In this document: positions 7,215 to 16,762 of the stretch, piece by piece
Numbering within the stretch: position 1 is the stretch's first letter
Layout: each line of letters opens with the position of its first letter
Assembly: GCA_963726125.1 (NCBI GenBank)
Contig: CAVSBG010000016.1
Span: forward strand, 60,171 to 124,170
Direction: 5' to 3'
DNA length: 64,000 bases
Origin: JAMXLO01 sp963726125
GTDB lineage: Bacteria > Pseudomonadota > Alphaproteobacteria > Acetobacterales > Acetobacteraceae
Position numbers and translations under genes: made by a program
The notes under the pieces: generated by a model
What the model saw: the letters and a program-made list of their open reading frames with translations, nothing else
Databases searched by the model: none
What the model was told of the DNA's origin: nothing

Positions 7215-10200
7215 ATGCACTTCGACATCAGGCTATGGCGGCTGATGGCCGGGCTACGCGGACGCATCCTGCTGGGAATCGTCCTCGGACTCCTGGCGCT
7301 GGCGGTCGGGATCGCCCGGTTCGCCTTCCTCGGCCAGTTCCTCGCCCGGTTGTTCCGCGCCGAACCGGCCGCGGCACTGATTGTGCCGTTGCTCGCGACG
7401 CTGCTCGCAATCGTCCTCCGCCCCTGGCTCGACCATGTGCGCACCATGATCGCGCACCGGACGGCGATGCGCGTTCAGGACGTGCTCCGAGGCCAGCTAT
7501 ACGACAAGATCGTGGCGCTCGGTCCAGCGTGGTTCGGCGCGGAGCGCACCGGCGGGGTGATGCTGTCGGTGGTTGATGGCGTCGAGCAGTTGCAAACCTT
7601 CTTCGGTCAGTACCTGCCGCAGGTGGCGATCGCAGCGTGTGCGCCGCTGGCGATCTTCGCTTTCATTGCGTTCTGGGACGTGCCCGTCGCCGCCGTCATG
7701 CTGGCCGCGGCGCTGTTCACCCTGGCCGCGCCATCGGTGGTGCACAAGCGCACCGGTCAGGCCTCGCGCGAACGCATGCGGGCCTTCAAGTCGTTCGGCG
7801 AAGAGCTGCTGGACGCGATCCAAGGGCTGCCGACACTGAAGGCGTTCGGCCAGAGCGGCGCCTATGGACAGATGCTGGCCGACAAGGCGCGCGCGCTGTC
7901 CGAGAGCACGATGATGGTGCTGGGCACCAGCGTCCTGACACGCGGCGTCACCGATCTCGGTTGCGCGCTCGGCGCAGCGGGAGCGCTCGTTCTGGGGGCG
8001 TATCGCGTGCGGCATGGCGAGATGAGCCTGGAGGCTTTGCTGATCGTGCTGATGGCAGGCACGGAAATCTTCCGTCCGCTGCGCGACCTGCGCACGGTGC
8101 TGCATCAGGGCATGACCGGCCAGGCCGCCGCCGCTGGCATCAATGCGCTACTGGATGCGCCGGTGACAGGGCCTGGTGCTCCATCTCGCGGCGCCCCCTC
8201 CCCAACCCTCCCCCGCTTCGCGGGAGAGGGGGCTGGGCTGCACTCCCTCTCCCGCGAAGCGGGGGAGGGTTGGGGAGGGGGCGCTGTGTCACTTTCCCCC
8301 ACCATAACCTTCAACGAGGTGTCCTTCGCCTACCCCGGCGGCCGCCGCGCCGCTCACCGCGGCCTGTCCTTCAACATCGCCGCCGGCGAGCGCGTCGGCG
8401 TGGTCGGCCCCAGCGGCTCCGGCAAATCCACCATCGTGCGTCTGCTGCTCCGCTTGCACGATCCACAAACTGGCGCCGTCCGCATCGGCGGCCAGGATCT
8501 CCGCGCCCTCGACCCCCAGGCCGCGCGCCGGATGATCGCCATGGTCGCGCAGGACACCTACCTGTTCCACGGCACGGTCGAGGACAACCTGCTGCTCGGC
8601 CGCCCCGACGCAACCGAGGCCGACATCATTGCCGCCGCGCGCGCCGCCAACGCCCACGACTTCATCGAGGCGCTGCCCGACGGCTACCAGACCGTGATCG
8701 GCGAGCGCGGCGCCCGCCTGTCCGGCGGCCAACGCCAGCGGATCGCGATCGCCCGCGCCCTGCTGCGCGACGCACCGATCCTGATCCTGGATGAGGCCCT
8801 GTCATCGGTCGACGCAGAGAACGAGGCGGTGATCCAGCAGGCGCTGGACCGGTTGATGGCCGGCCGCACCACCCTGATCCTGGCGCACCGCCTGTCCAGT
8901 GTGATCAATGCGGATCGCATCCTGGTGCTGGACAATGGCGCCGTCGCGCAGAGCGGCCGCCACGCGGAGCTGATCGCGCAGGACGGGCCATACCGCCGCC
9001 TGATGGGACCGCAACTTGCCGAACGCGATGACTCGGTAGCGCTGGCACCGCTCGCGGACCTGCCATCCGCCGAACCTGCCGCGTCCGAAGATACCGCCCC
9101 CGTCGTGCGCGACCTGGCGCAGGACGCCGCCGAGATCGGCTGGCCGGCGACCATCCGCGCCCTGCTCGGCTTCATCCGGCCGTGGTGGCGGCTGCTCACG
9201 GTCGTGGTGGGCTGCGGCATCGGCCGCGTCGTCGCCTTCATCGGCGTCAGCGTACTCGGTGCATTCATCATCGCCGCCGTGCGCGGCCATCAACCGACGC
9301 AGCTGTTGGTCGTGTTGCTGCTGGCGGCAGCTCCAGCGGCGGCGCTGCTGCATTGGCTCGAATCGTTCCTCGCGCACGACATGGCCTACAAACTGCTCGC
9401 GGTGATGCGGATCGACCTGTATCGCAAGCTGGATGCACTCGCGCCGGCGTACCTGTTGAAGCGGCGTTCCGGCGACCTGGTCGCGCTGGCCACGCAGGAT
9501 GTCGAGACGATCGAGTATTTCTTTGCCCATACGGTGGCGCCGGCGTTCGTGGCGGCGCTGATCCCCGGCGCGGTACTGATCACGCTGGCAGTAATCGCGT
9601 GGCCGCTGGCGCTCGCGCTGCTGCCGTTCCTGGCCTACGCCGCCGGTTCGCCGGTGTTCGGTCGGCAGCGCATCGACCGGATGGCGTCCACGGCGCGGCG
9701 CGCGCTTGGCGAACTCGGCGCACACGCAACCGAGACGATCCAGGGCCTGGCCGAACTGATGGCGTTCGAAGCGACCACGCGGCGGCGCGACGAGTTCATG
9801 GCCTATGTGCGGCGCTACCAGACAATGCGCCTGACCCTTTTGGAGGACCTGACGCGTCAGACCGCCGGCCTGGAAGTAGCAACCGGCCTTGGCGGACTGG
9901 CGGTTGCCGCAGTTGGCGCGCCACTCGTGCTGCACGGCTGGATCGAGCCAACCATGCTGCCGCTGCTCATGCTGATCTCGGTCGCGGCGTTCCTGCCGGT
10001 GTCGGAGATCGCCCAGGTGGGACGCCAGCTTGCCGATACGATTGCATCGACGCGACGGCTGCACGTGGTGCATGCGGAACCAGTGGTGATCACCGATGGG
10101 TCTCTTGTGCCAGCGGCGCCGCGTGGTGGCTCGACGGTTGGGTTCGAGGATGTGCGGTTCACCTATCCGGGCCGCCATCGTCCGGCGCTGGCGGATGTCA

Positions 10201-10883
10201 GCGTCACCATGCCCGCGGGTGCGACGGTGGCGCTGGTCGGGCCGTCCGGCGCCGGCAAAACGACCATCGCCAATCTGCTGCTACGGTTCTGGGACCCGGA
10301 GCACGGGGCGATCTCGCTGGATGGCGTCGATCTGCGTGAGCTGACACTGGACGGGCTGCGCGGCCGCATCGCCTTGGTCGCGCAGGACACCTACCTGTTC
10401 AACAACACGCTCGAGGCAAATGTGCGGCTCGCCAAGCCGGACGCAACGCAGGCGGAGATCGAAACCGCGTTGCGCCAGGCAGCACTCGCCGAGTTCGTCG
10501 CCGACCTGCCGGAGGGATTGCAGACGCGGGTGGGAGAGCGCGGGGTGCAGCTATCCGGTGGACAGCGCCAGCGCATCGCGATCGCGCGCGCGTTCCTCAA
10601 GGACGCACCGATCCTGGTGCTCGATGAGGCGACCTCGCATCTCGACACGATCAGCGAGCAGCTTGTGCGGTCGGCGCTGGATGCGCTGATGGTCAATCGC
10701 ACAACGATCGTGGTGGCGCATCGGCTGTCCACGATACAGGCGGCCGACATGATCCTGGTGCTGAACGCCGGCCGCGTGATTGAGGTGGGAACGCACAGCG
10801 AACTGTCGGCTCGGCGCGGGTTCTATGCACGGCTGGTGGAGCACCAGATGGCTGGCGTCGTGGAACGGCACGCGGCGGAATAG
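7215..10883 (+). CDS. Fused tandem ABC exporter (CydDC-like double half-transporter)
   Basis: A single 1222-residue chain containing two complete ABC half-exporters: membrane domain, ATPase, membrane domain, ATPase. First ATPase: Walker A GPSGSGKST near 398, LSGGQ near 502, LILDEALS near 523. Second: GPSGAGKTT near 1008, LSGGQ near 1113, LVLDEATS near 1135. Both catalytic sets look intact. The first membrane domain resembles CydD (FFGQYLPQ). CydDC exports thiols for cytochrome bd assembly, but other double transporters exist, so the substrate is open. The linker between the first membrane domain and its ATPase (residues about 326-357) is encoded by a palindromic repeat. The LysR gene is divergent. 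Confidence 0.9.
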   Translation: MHFDIRLWRLMAGLRGRILLGIVLGLLALAVGIARFAFLGQFLARLFRAEPAAALIVPLLATLLAIVLRPWLDHVRTMIAHRTAMRVQDVLRGQLYDKIVALGPAWFGAERTGGVMLSVVDGVEQLQTFFGQYLPQVAIAACAPLAIFAFIAFWDVPVAAVMLAAALFTLAAPSVVHKRTGQASRERMRAFKSFGEELLDAIQGLPTLKAFGQSGAYGQMLADKARALSESTMMVLGTSVLTRGVTDLGCALGAAGALVLGAYRVRHGEMSLEALLIVLMAGTEIFRPLRDLRTVLHQGMTGQAAAAGINALLDAPVTGPGAPSRGAPSPTLPRFAGEGAGLHSLSREAGEGWGGGAVSLSPTITFNEVSFAYPGGRRAAHRGLSFNIAAGERVGVVGPSGSGKSTIVRLLLRLHDPQTGAVRIGGQDLRALDPQAARRMIAMVAQDTYLFHGTVEDNLLLGRPDATEADIIAAARAANAHDFIEALPDGYQTVIGERGARLSGGQRQRIAIARALLRDAPILILDEALSSVDAENEAVIQQALDRLMAGRTTLILAHRLSSVINADRILVLDNGAVAQSGRHAELIAQDGPYRRLMGPQLAERDDSVALAPLADLPSAEPAASEDTAPVVRDLAQDAAEIGWPATIRALLGFIRPWWRLLTVVVGCGIGRVVAFIGVSVLGAFIIAAVRGHQPTQLLVVLLLAAAPAAALLHWLESFLAHDMAYKLLAVMRIDLYRKLDALAPAYLLKRRSGDLVALATQDVETIEYFFAHTVAPAFVAALIPGAVLITLAVIAWPLALALLPFLAYAAGSPVFGRQRIDRMASTARRALGELGAHATETIQGLAELMAFEATTRRRDEFMAYVRRYQTMRLTLLEDLTRQTAGLEVATGLGGLAVAAVGAPLVLHGWIEPTMLPLLMLISVAAFLPVSEIAQVGRQLADTIASTRRLHVVHAEPVVITDGSLVPAAPRGGSTVGFEDVRFTYPGRHRPALADVSVTMPAGATVALVGPSGAGKTTIANLLLRFWDPEHGAISLDGVDLRELTLDGLRGRIALVAQDTYLFNNTLEANVRLAKPDATQAEIETALRQAALAEFVADLPEGLQTRVGERGVQLSGGQRQRIAIARAFLKDAPILVLDEATSHLDTISEQLVRSALDALMVNRTTIVVAHRLSTIQAADMILVLNAGRVIEVGTHSELSARRGFYARLVEHQMAGVVERHAAE
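8191..8284. repeat. REP-like palindrome embedded in frame in a coding sequence
   Basis: Two 40-bp arms, 8191-8230 and 8245-8284, are perfect reverse complements around a 14-nt spacer. They are built of CCCTCCCC-type runs closed by CGCTTCGCGGG / CCCGCGAAGCG. The element is read without a stop, giving Pro/Gly/Glu-rich peptide such as SPTLPRFAGEGA and LSREAGEGWGGG. It lies between the membrane and ATPase domains of the host transporter, a tolerant linker. A related palindrome occurs in intergenic DNA at 62564-62660. Confidence 0.9.
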
Positions 10884-10901
10884 GCGCCGCTCGTTCGTCA
10901 A

Positions 10902-10934
10902 CGTCATGGCGGGGCTTGGTCCCGCCATCCACGT
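10902..10934 (+). repeat. Short palindromic repeat, GTCATGGC family, copy 1
   Basis: The core ATGGCGGG-GCTTGGT-CCCGCCAT (10905-10928) forms a hairpin and is followed by CCACGT. It is the first of four copies in this window (others at 11061-11090, 11135-11162 and 25685-25717) and follows the ABC exporter stop by about 20 bp. When read as protein it gives MAGLGPAIHV, a familiar spurious peptide in alphaproteobacterial genomes. Confidence 0.75.
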
Positions 10935-11060
10935 CTTGCGTTGTTGGACAGGTGAAGAGATAGCTGCCGACCCGCATCCGCATAATGCAGAACGGCAGGT
11001 GTCCAATTTATGATTCCAACTGGCGTGTAATACCAAGGGCCGCTAGGATCAACTCTCCAA

Positions 11061-11162
11061 CCCGTCATGGCCGGGCTTGACCCGGCCATCGGCCACCCAC
11101 ATCAATTTGCGAACGATCCAAACCCAGTCAGCAAGGCCGGGTCAAGCCCAGCCATGACGGGA
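11061..11162. repeat. Inverted pair of GTCATGGC palindromes
   Basis: Copy 2 (11061-11090) carries ATGGCCGGG-CTTGA-CCCGGCCAT. Copy 3 (11135-11162) is the same element in reverse orientation, so the outer ends CCCGTCATGG / CCATGACGGG are complementary and about 45 bp lie between. The pair could fold as one large cruciform or RNA stem, like a BIME. The surrounding 10935-11060 and 11163-11403 contain no convincing gene; a lone TATAAT at 11203-11208 has no good -35. Confidence 0.75.
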
Positions 11163-11403
11163 TTGGCGGCGCGTGCGGTACGTCAACAGCAAGGGCGGCT
11201 GGTATAATTACAGTGGCCCTTATGAATGACCTGTCGTCGGTGGTACCGCGTCATGGTAGCGAAGGCCCACCACCCATGGCTTTTGTTGTTGCTATCAGCA
11301 AAGATGTCGATCCTGACGTCCGTCGGCATGACGTTGCGGGGTATCGATCACGAGTCGAGATTTCTGGCCGTCGGTATAACTTGCGGTGCGGAAGGGAGCA
11401 TAT

Positions 11404-12486
11404 CTATCGATCGGTCTGCGATCTCGGCACATCGCGTTCGATGCGGACGGCGATGCGGTTCTTGCGCCTGCCAACGCGGCCTTCGTAAAGCGCGACCGAA
11501 CCGCAACGCACCAGTACTGGCGCGCCGACGCTGGTATTCAGCACGATCTGGCTGCCCGGTTCCAACCGCATCACGTCCGATAGCCGCATCGTCTGCTCGT
11601 CCAGCACGACATCCAGCTCGACCTCGGTGTTCCACAATTCCTCGGCCAGATGCGTTTCCCAGATTAAGTCGCGGCCGAATTTCTCGCCCATGAATTGCTG
11701 CAGCAGCAGTTCCCGCACAGGTTCCAGCGTGGCATAGGGCAGCAACAGCTCCATGCGCCCGCCGCGGTCCTCCATGTCGATGCGCAGGCGCGCCAGCACC
11801 GCGGCGTTCGACAGCCGGCTGATGGTGGCGAAACGCGGATTCACCTCGAGTCGCTCGAACCGGAACGTAACCGGGCACAGCGGGTCGAAGCTCGCGGAAA
11901 GATCGGCGAGCACGACATGGATCAGCCGCTCCACCAGAGTGCGCTCGATCGTGGTGTAGGGGCGGCCCTCGATGCGCATTGCCGCGGTGCCGCGCCGGCC
12001 CCCCAGCAACACGTCCACAATCGAATAGATCATCGCGGAATCAACGACCATGAGGCCGTAATTGTCCCACTCCTCGGCCTTGAACACCGCCAGCATCGCC
12101 GGCAAGGGGATGGAGTTCAGGTAGTCGCCGAACCGCAGCGACAGGATGTTGTCGATGCCGACCTCGACGTTGTCCGAGGTGAAGTTGCGCAGCGAGGTGG
12201 ACATGATGCGAACCAATCGGTCGAACACGATCTCCAGCATCGGCAGACGCTCGTATGAAACGAGGCCCGAGCTGATGATCTTCTGCATGCCGGTGCGATT
12301 TTCGCCACCGGCGGGTCCTTCGTCGAAGCCGAGCAGACTGTCGATCTCGGCCTGGTTAAGTACGCGCGCAGGCTGTGCTGGCTGTTCGCCCTCGCCAGCT
12401 TCCGTTTCACCCTCGGCATCGGTCGACGCGCCCCATGCGGCGGCCATTTCTTCTTCGGTTTGCTCGGCTTCGGGTTTGTCGCTCAT
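11404..12486 (-). CDS. fliM: Flagellar motor switch protein FliM
   Basis: A 360-residue C-ring protein that binds phosphorylated CheY and sets rotation direction. After an acidic N-terminal extension, the CheY-P-binding segment LNQAEIDSLLGF is at 43-54. The middle domain (about 75-250) has the family core YERLPMLEIVFDRLVRIMS and LLGGRRG, and a SpoA-like C-terminal domain ends the protein (LNTSVGAPVLVRCGSVALYE). Its start overlaps the fliL stop by 4 nt, so the two are translationally coupled. The acidic leader before the CheY motif is longer than in enteric FliM. The rod and L-ring genes flgFGAH lie 17 kb away on the other strand. Confidence 0.97.
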   Translation of the reverse strand: MSDKPEAEQTEEEMAAAWGASTDAEGETEAGEGEQPAQPARVLNQAEIDSLLGFDEGPAGGENRTGMQKIISSGLVSYERLPMLEIVFDRLVRIMSTSLRNFTSDNVEVGIDNILSLRFGDYLNSIPLPAMLAVFKAEEWDNYGLMVVDSAMIYSIVDVLLGGRRGTAAMRIEGRPYTTIERTLVERLIHVVLADLSASFDPLCPVTFRFERLEVNPRFATISRLSNAAVLARLRIDMEDRGGRMELLLPYATLEPVRELLLQQFMGEKFGRDLIWETHLAEELWNTEVELDVVLDEQTMRLSDVMRLEPGSQIVLNTSVGAPVLVRCGSVALYEGRVGRRKNRIAVRIERDVPRSQTDR

Positions 12487-13019
12487 TGGATCAGCATCTG
12501 GGTGAACAGTACGTCGGTGACGCGCGCCGGCGCCGCGGCGAGGTTGGCGCGCGCGAGAAGTTCCTCCCGCAGCCGATAAGTCCCGGCGGAACCGCGCAAC
12601 TCTTCGGGCCGCATTTCGCGGATGTAGGTCAGGAACAGGTCCTGGAGCTTGGGCAGTGCGGCCTTCACCTTCTCGGCGTCGTCCGCTTTCATCACTTCGA
12701 CGCGTGCGCTGATCTTCACGTAGCTGGGGCGTTGGGGATTGCTGTTCAGGTTGGCGATCATCTCTGGCAAATCGATATAGATGGGCGTCAGCGGTTTAGC
12801 AGTCTCCGCGGCCTCTTGCGCAGCGTGATTCATGCCGAACAGCCGGGGCAGCGTTCCGGTAAACCACAACCCGGCGCCGACACCCAACAGCAGGATCGGG
12901 GCGGCCATGATAATGAGCTTGCGCTTCCCACCAGCGGGTTTGGGCGTTTCCGGTTCGGTGGGCTCCTCCGTCGGACCCTCTATTTCCTTTATTTCCTTTG
13001 TTGGCGCGGCTTTTGCCAC
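12483..13019 (-). CDS. fliL: Flagellar basal-body-associated protein FliL
   Basis: A 178-residue single-pass inner-membrane protein that surrounds the stator units of the flagellar motor. A Pro/Glu-rich cytoplasmic tail (1-33) is followed by one membrane helix (about 35-54, LIIMAAPILLLGVGAGLWF) and a periplasmic domain with the FliL core (YIDLPEMIANLN, then YVKISARVEV). The start is GTG 13019 with AAGGAG upstream. It overlaps fliM by 4 nt. The 291 bp upstream to the next gene holds a 38-codon frame (13146-13262) that I do not trust. Confidence 0.93.
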   Translation of the reverse strand: MAKAAPTKEIKEIEGPTEEPTEPETPKPAGGKRKLIIMAAPILLLGVGAGLWFTGTLPRLFGMNHAAQEAAETAKPLTPIYIDLPEMIANLNSNPQRPSYVKISARVEVMKADDAEKVKAALPKLQDLFLTYIREMRPEELRGSAGTYRLREELLARANLAAAPARVTDVLFTQMLIQ

Positions 13020-13310
13020 CGCCGTCTCCTTTGCACGTCGCGATGGCAGGATGACAGGGCCACGTTAAGGAAGCGCTATCGCCGGGGCACCGTTGGGACC
13101 GACCGCAGACTGGACAGTGACCGGCAAAGCGCGCTGATTACCGAAATGAATAACTCGGATGGAGGTCCAGGTTGGGAGGTGCTCGCCCGCACCGGGAGCG
13201 AGACCGGCCGCGGGTCGCCTGACGCGGTATTCGATGCATTCATGCGCCACATCAAGAACTGACGAGCCAGATGACGGCGCGTCAGCAAAAAGACAACGAG
13301 GGGAAACGTG

Positions 13311-14645
13311 ATGGCAAACGAAACGACAGGCGTCCCGGCGCCGACGCCGCGGATTCGCAAGATGCAGATCACCGCTCTGGTGCTGCTCGTGCTCTGCGGC
13401 GTCATCAACTACCTGGATCGTTCGGCCTTGGCGGTCGCCAATGTGCTCATCCGCCAGGAGCTTGGCTTGAACGCCACCTCGATGGGCGTGCTGCTGTCCG
13501 CGTTCCTGCTCGCTTACGCTCTCTCTCAGATTCCGGTCGGCTTCCTGATCGATCGGCTCGGCCCGCGCACCTTGCTCGGCTGCGCAATCACCGTGTGGTC
13601 GATCGCGCAGGCCGCGTGCGGATTCATCGGGAGCTTCACGCAATTCTACTTCGCGCGCATCGCATTGGGCGTTGGTAAATCGGCGCAATTCCCCACCGGC
13701 ATCCGAGTGGTCAACAACTGGTTCCACGTGAGCAAGCGAGGCTTGCCCACCGGCATCTTCAACTCCGCCTCCTTCCTGGGCACGGCACTCGCGCCACCAC
13801 TGCTGACAGTCATCATGCTCGCCTATGGCTGGCGCATGATGTTCATCATCATGGGCGTCCTTGGCTTCGTCGCCGCGTTCATCTGGGTGGTGTTCTATCG
13901 TGACCCGACCACGGTCTGCACGCCGGCCGAGATTGCGTATATACGCTCGGGCGACACGGCGCGGACGAATTCGCCGGTCAATCCCAGGCAGTGGGCGCGC
14001 CTGTTCCAGTTCCGCACCATGTGGGGTGCGATCCTGGGCACGCTGGGCGCCCAATACCTGACCTGGATGTACTACACGTGGCTACCGGGGTTCCTGGAAA
14101 TCCAGCAGCACATGACCATTTCACGCACCGGGATATTTGCCGCCATTCCACCGATCGTTGGCACAATTGGGTCGGTCGTCGGGGGCTTCTCAACGGATTG
14201 GCTGTCGCGCTGGGGGTTCTCGCCGCTGACCTGCCGCAAGATCCCGCTGGTGTCCGGCCTCATCGGCATGGCGATCCTGGCAATTGCCACCGCGTATGCC
14301 AGCGACAACACGGTCGTGATAACGTTGATCTCGTTTTCCTACTTCCTTGCCGGACTGTCGTCTGCGGCGATCTGGGCCATCGTCACCGCCGCCGCGCCGC
14401 CGGACTATGTCGGCTCCTTCGGCAGCCTGCTGCTGCTTGGCGGCTTCCTCGGCGCGACCGTGTCGCCCATCGTCACCGGGTTCATCGTGGACTCAACCGG
14501 TTCCTTCCTGTTGGCGCTGCTGATCGGCGCCGGCATGGCATTGCTCGGCGCCATCGCGTTCCTGCTGCTGATCGACAAACCGATCAGTGGCGCGGAGCTG
14601 GAAGGCTCGGTTGAACTAACGGGCGCGCCGCCAAGGGTCGCGTAG
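13311..14645 (+). CDS. MFS transporter, anion:cation symporter (ACS) type
   Basis: A 444-residue twelve-helix major facilitator permease. The first helix motif NYLDRSALAVAN and the loop DRLGPRTLLG are typical of the ACS group, whose known members carry hexuronates, glucarate, phthalate, 4-hydroxybenzoate and similar organic anions. ATG 13311 with GAGGGGAA upstream is the start; an overlapping GTG at 13308 is less likely. The gene converges on the acyl-CoA synthetase gene with 2 bp between stops. Given the CoA-ligase, crotonase, lactonase and CoA-transferase genes nearby, uptake of an aromatic or sugar acid is a reasonable but unproven idea. Confidence 0.9.
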   Translation: MANETTGVPAPTPRIRKMQITALVLLVLCGVINYLDRSALAVANVLIRQELGLNATSMGVLLSAFLLAYALSQIPVGFLIDRLGPRTLLGCAITVWSIAQAACGFIGSFTQFYFARIALGVGKSAQFPTGIRVVNNWFHVSKRGLPTGIFNSASFLGTALAPPLLTVIMLAYGWRMMFIIMGVLGFVAAFIWVVFYRDPTTVCTPAEIAYIRSGDTARTNSPVNPRQWARLFQFRTMWGAILGTLGAQYLTWMYYTWLPGFLEIQQHMTISRTGIFAAIPPIVGTIGSVVGGFSTDWLSRWGFSPLTCRKIPLVSGLIGMAILAIATAYASDNTVVITLISFSYFLAGLSSAAIWAIVTAAAPPDYVGSFGSLLLLGGFLGATVSPIVTGFIVDSTGSFLLALLIGAGMALLGAIAFLLLIDKPISGAELEGSVELTGAPPRVA

Positions 14646-14647
14646 CC

Positions 14648-16760
14648 TCACGCCTCGACGATCAGCAGTCCGTCCACGGCTGCGACGCCGTTCGCGCCAA
14701 CCTTCAGCGGGTTAACTTCCAGCGTGAAGGTCGGCCACAGCGCGCTGGCCGCGAGCGCACTGAAGCCGGCGATAAAAGACGCCGCCTGTAGCGCCTGCTG
14801 ATCCGACAGCAACGTCGGCATGCGTCGCAAGGTGCGCAGTCGAAGCAGCAGGTCGTGTGCGCCATCCGCATCGATCGGTGCGCGCGAGAACACGACATCG
14901 TCGATGATCTCGGTCATGCCGCCGCCCATGCCACAGCCGACCACCACGCCGAACTCCTGGTCGCGAAACGCCGTCACCAGCAGTTCCACCGAGCCTTGGA
15001 ACATATGCTGCACCCACGCGCCATCGAGCGTCACGCCGAGTTCCGCGGCGCGCGCTTCAAAGTCGCGGAATGTCGCCGCGGCAGCCTCGGGCGTCGCGAC
15101 ATTCAATGCCACCAGGCCCACTGCCGCACGATGCGTGACCGCTGGCGAGATTGCCTTGATGGCGACATTGAACCCGACATCTTCCGCTGCCTGTGCAGCC
15201 TGCTCGGCGGTACGAGCGATGCGTCCCGGCGCGACCGGCAGTTCGGCGGTTTCCAGGATGCGCGCGACGGCGTCCTCGGTGATCACGCCGTCGCCGGGCA
15301 CCGCATCGAGCCACGGAAATGGCGGCTGCTTTAGTGGCACAACACGGATGCGATGCTGCAGATCCGCAGCGTAACGAGCCAGATGGCCGGCGGCGCGGAT
15401 CAAGCGCGCGTGCTCGGTGAACACCATGACGCCGTGCTCTGCCAGCCGCGGAATGATCCCTTGCGGCGGGGCCAGCCAGCTCAGGCCGATCGGGCGCGCT
15501 GTGTGCTGGCGCACCGACTGGAACATGTCGGCGAATGTTGGTGCCAGACCGCCAAATCCCGACGCGAAACACAGAGTACTGATCGGTGCCGGGCGCATCG
15601 GCCAGGATGTTCAGGACCTCCGGCAGGTTCTCCCGATTTTTCGGGTTGGTCATCGAACCTGGCGTCAGGTCCACCGGGTTCATCGATGACGCCAACGGCG
15701 TCAGGATCGGTGCCAACCGCTCGCGCGTATCCACGTCAAGCTGCGGCACCACCAGTCCATCGCGCGCGCATTGATCCGTGGCGATGACGCCGCTGCCGCC
15801 GCCAAACGTGCTGATCAACACGCGGTTGCCGGAGGGCAGGCATCCGGCGGGCAACGATGCGAGCTGCAAGGCAACTTCCAGCATTTCCTCAGGCGAGAAC
15901 ACGCGAATCGCGGCAAACTCGCGGAAGACCGCATCGTAGGTGCGATCACTGCCCGCAAGTCGACCGGTGTGCGCCAACGCAGCGCGACCACTGGCCTCCG
16001 TCGCGCCACCCTTCAGCACAACGACGGGCTTGCGGCGATGCCGCGCCTCCGCCAGGGCCGCGACAAAGCCGTCGGGATCGCCGATTGCCTCGGCATAAAC
16101 GGCGATGACGCGTGTGCCCTCATCCTCGATCAGCGCGCGCATGAAGTCGGGAATGCCGAGCGCCGCTTCATTGCCGCAACTGATAGTGATGCGGAAGCCG
16201 AGCCCGAGGTCCTGCGCGCGAGCATGCGCATTCACCGCGATCCCACCGCTCTGGCTGATGATCGAAACGCTGCCAGGCGTGAAGTGGTCGATCTCCGTCA
16301 TCAACGAACTGAACGACGCAGTCAGGCCGATGGACGTGTTGATGATGCCGATGCAATTGGGACCGCATAGTTTCATCGAGCTGGAGCGGCACAGCTCTGC
16401 GAGTTGCCGTTGCCGTGACCGGCCTTCGTCGTTGCCCTCAGCGAAGCCTCCGGCCCATACGACCGCCGATGGCACACCGGCCGTGACGCAGTCGCGCGCC
16501 AGGTCGTGCACCAACTCCGCCGGCACGGCGATGATCGCCATGTCGGGAATCGCGGGCAGATCGGCGAGACTTGGAAAGCACAGTAGTCCAGCCACGGTGG
16601 TGCGGCCGGCATTCACCGGCCACACCGAACCCTGATAGCCGAACTTCCGCAGGAAGCCGACGGCGAGCCCACCCAGATTGCCCGACCGATCCGACGCCCC
16701 GACCACAGCCACTGATCGAGGCGCCAGCAACGGCGTGAGATCGCCGAACGGCCCCGCCAT
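14648..16760 (-). pseudogene. Acetate-CoA ligase-type acyl-CoA synthetase (NDP-forming), frameshifted
   Basis: An ADP/GDP-forming acyl-CoA synthetase split across two frames. The first part (16760 down to about 15585) carries the CoA-binding Rossmann domain (SVAVVGASDRSGNLGG) and ligase-CoA domain (SIISQSGGIAVN, CGNEAALGIPDFM). The second part (about 15585 to 14648) supplies the rest, including an ATP-grasp domain (FNVAIKAISPAVTHR, MGGGMTEIIDDVVFSRAP). The frames join near NILADAPGTDQY / TLCFASGFGG, and reading resumes if one base is skipped. Each half is otherwise intact and conserved-looking, so a sequencing error or a recent mutation are both possible. ATG 16760 lies 2 nt after the crotonase stop; the pair is an operon. 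Confidence 0.85.
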
Positions 16761-16762
16761 CG

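Noticed and set aside
8191..8284. Reading the palindrome in the ABC exporter as a transcription terminator splitting two genes
   Set aside because: The frame is open through it and the ATPase domain that follows has no start or ribosome binding site of its own; it is better explained as an inserted repeat.
11213..11488. Frame of 91 codons between the repeats and fliM
   Set aside because: It crosses into the fliM coding region antisense, has no domain features, and codon use is not gene-like.
13146..13262. 38-codon frame starting MNNSDGGPGWEV and ending FMRHIKN before the MFS gene
   Set aside because: It looks peptide-like at its end but has no ribosome binding site and no recognisable relative; too weak to list as a gene.
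12375..13262. 295-codon plus-strand frame across fliL
   Set aside because: Antisense to fliL and the fliM start, with no homology; shadow of the real genes.
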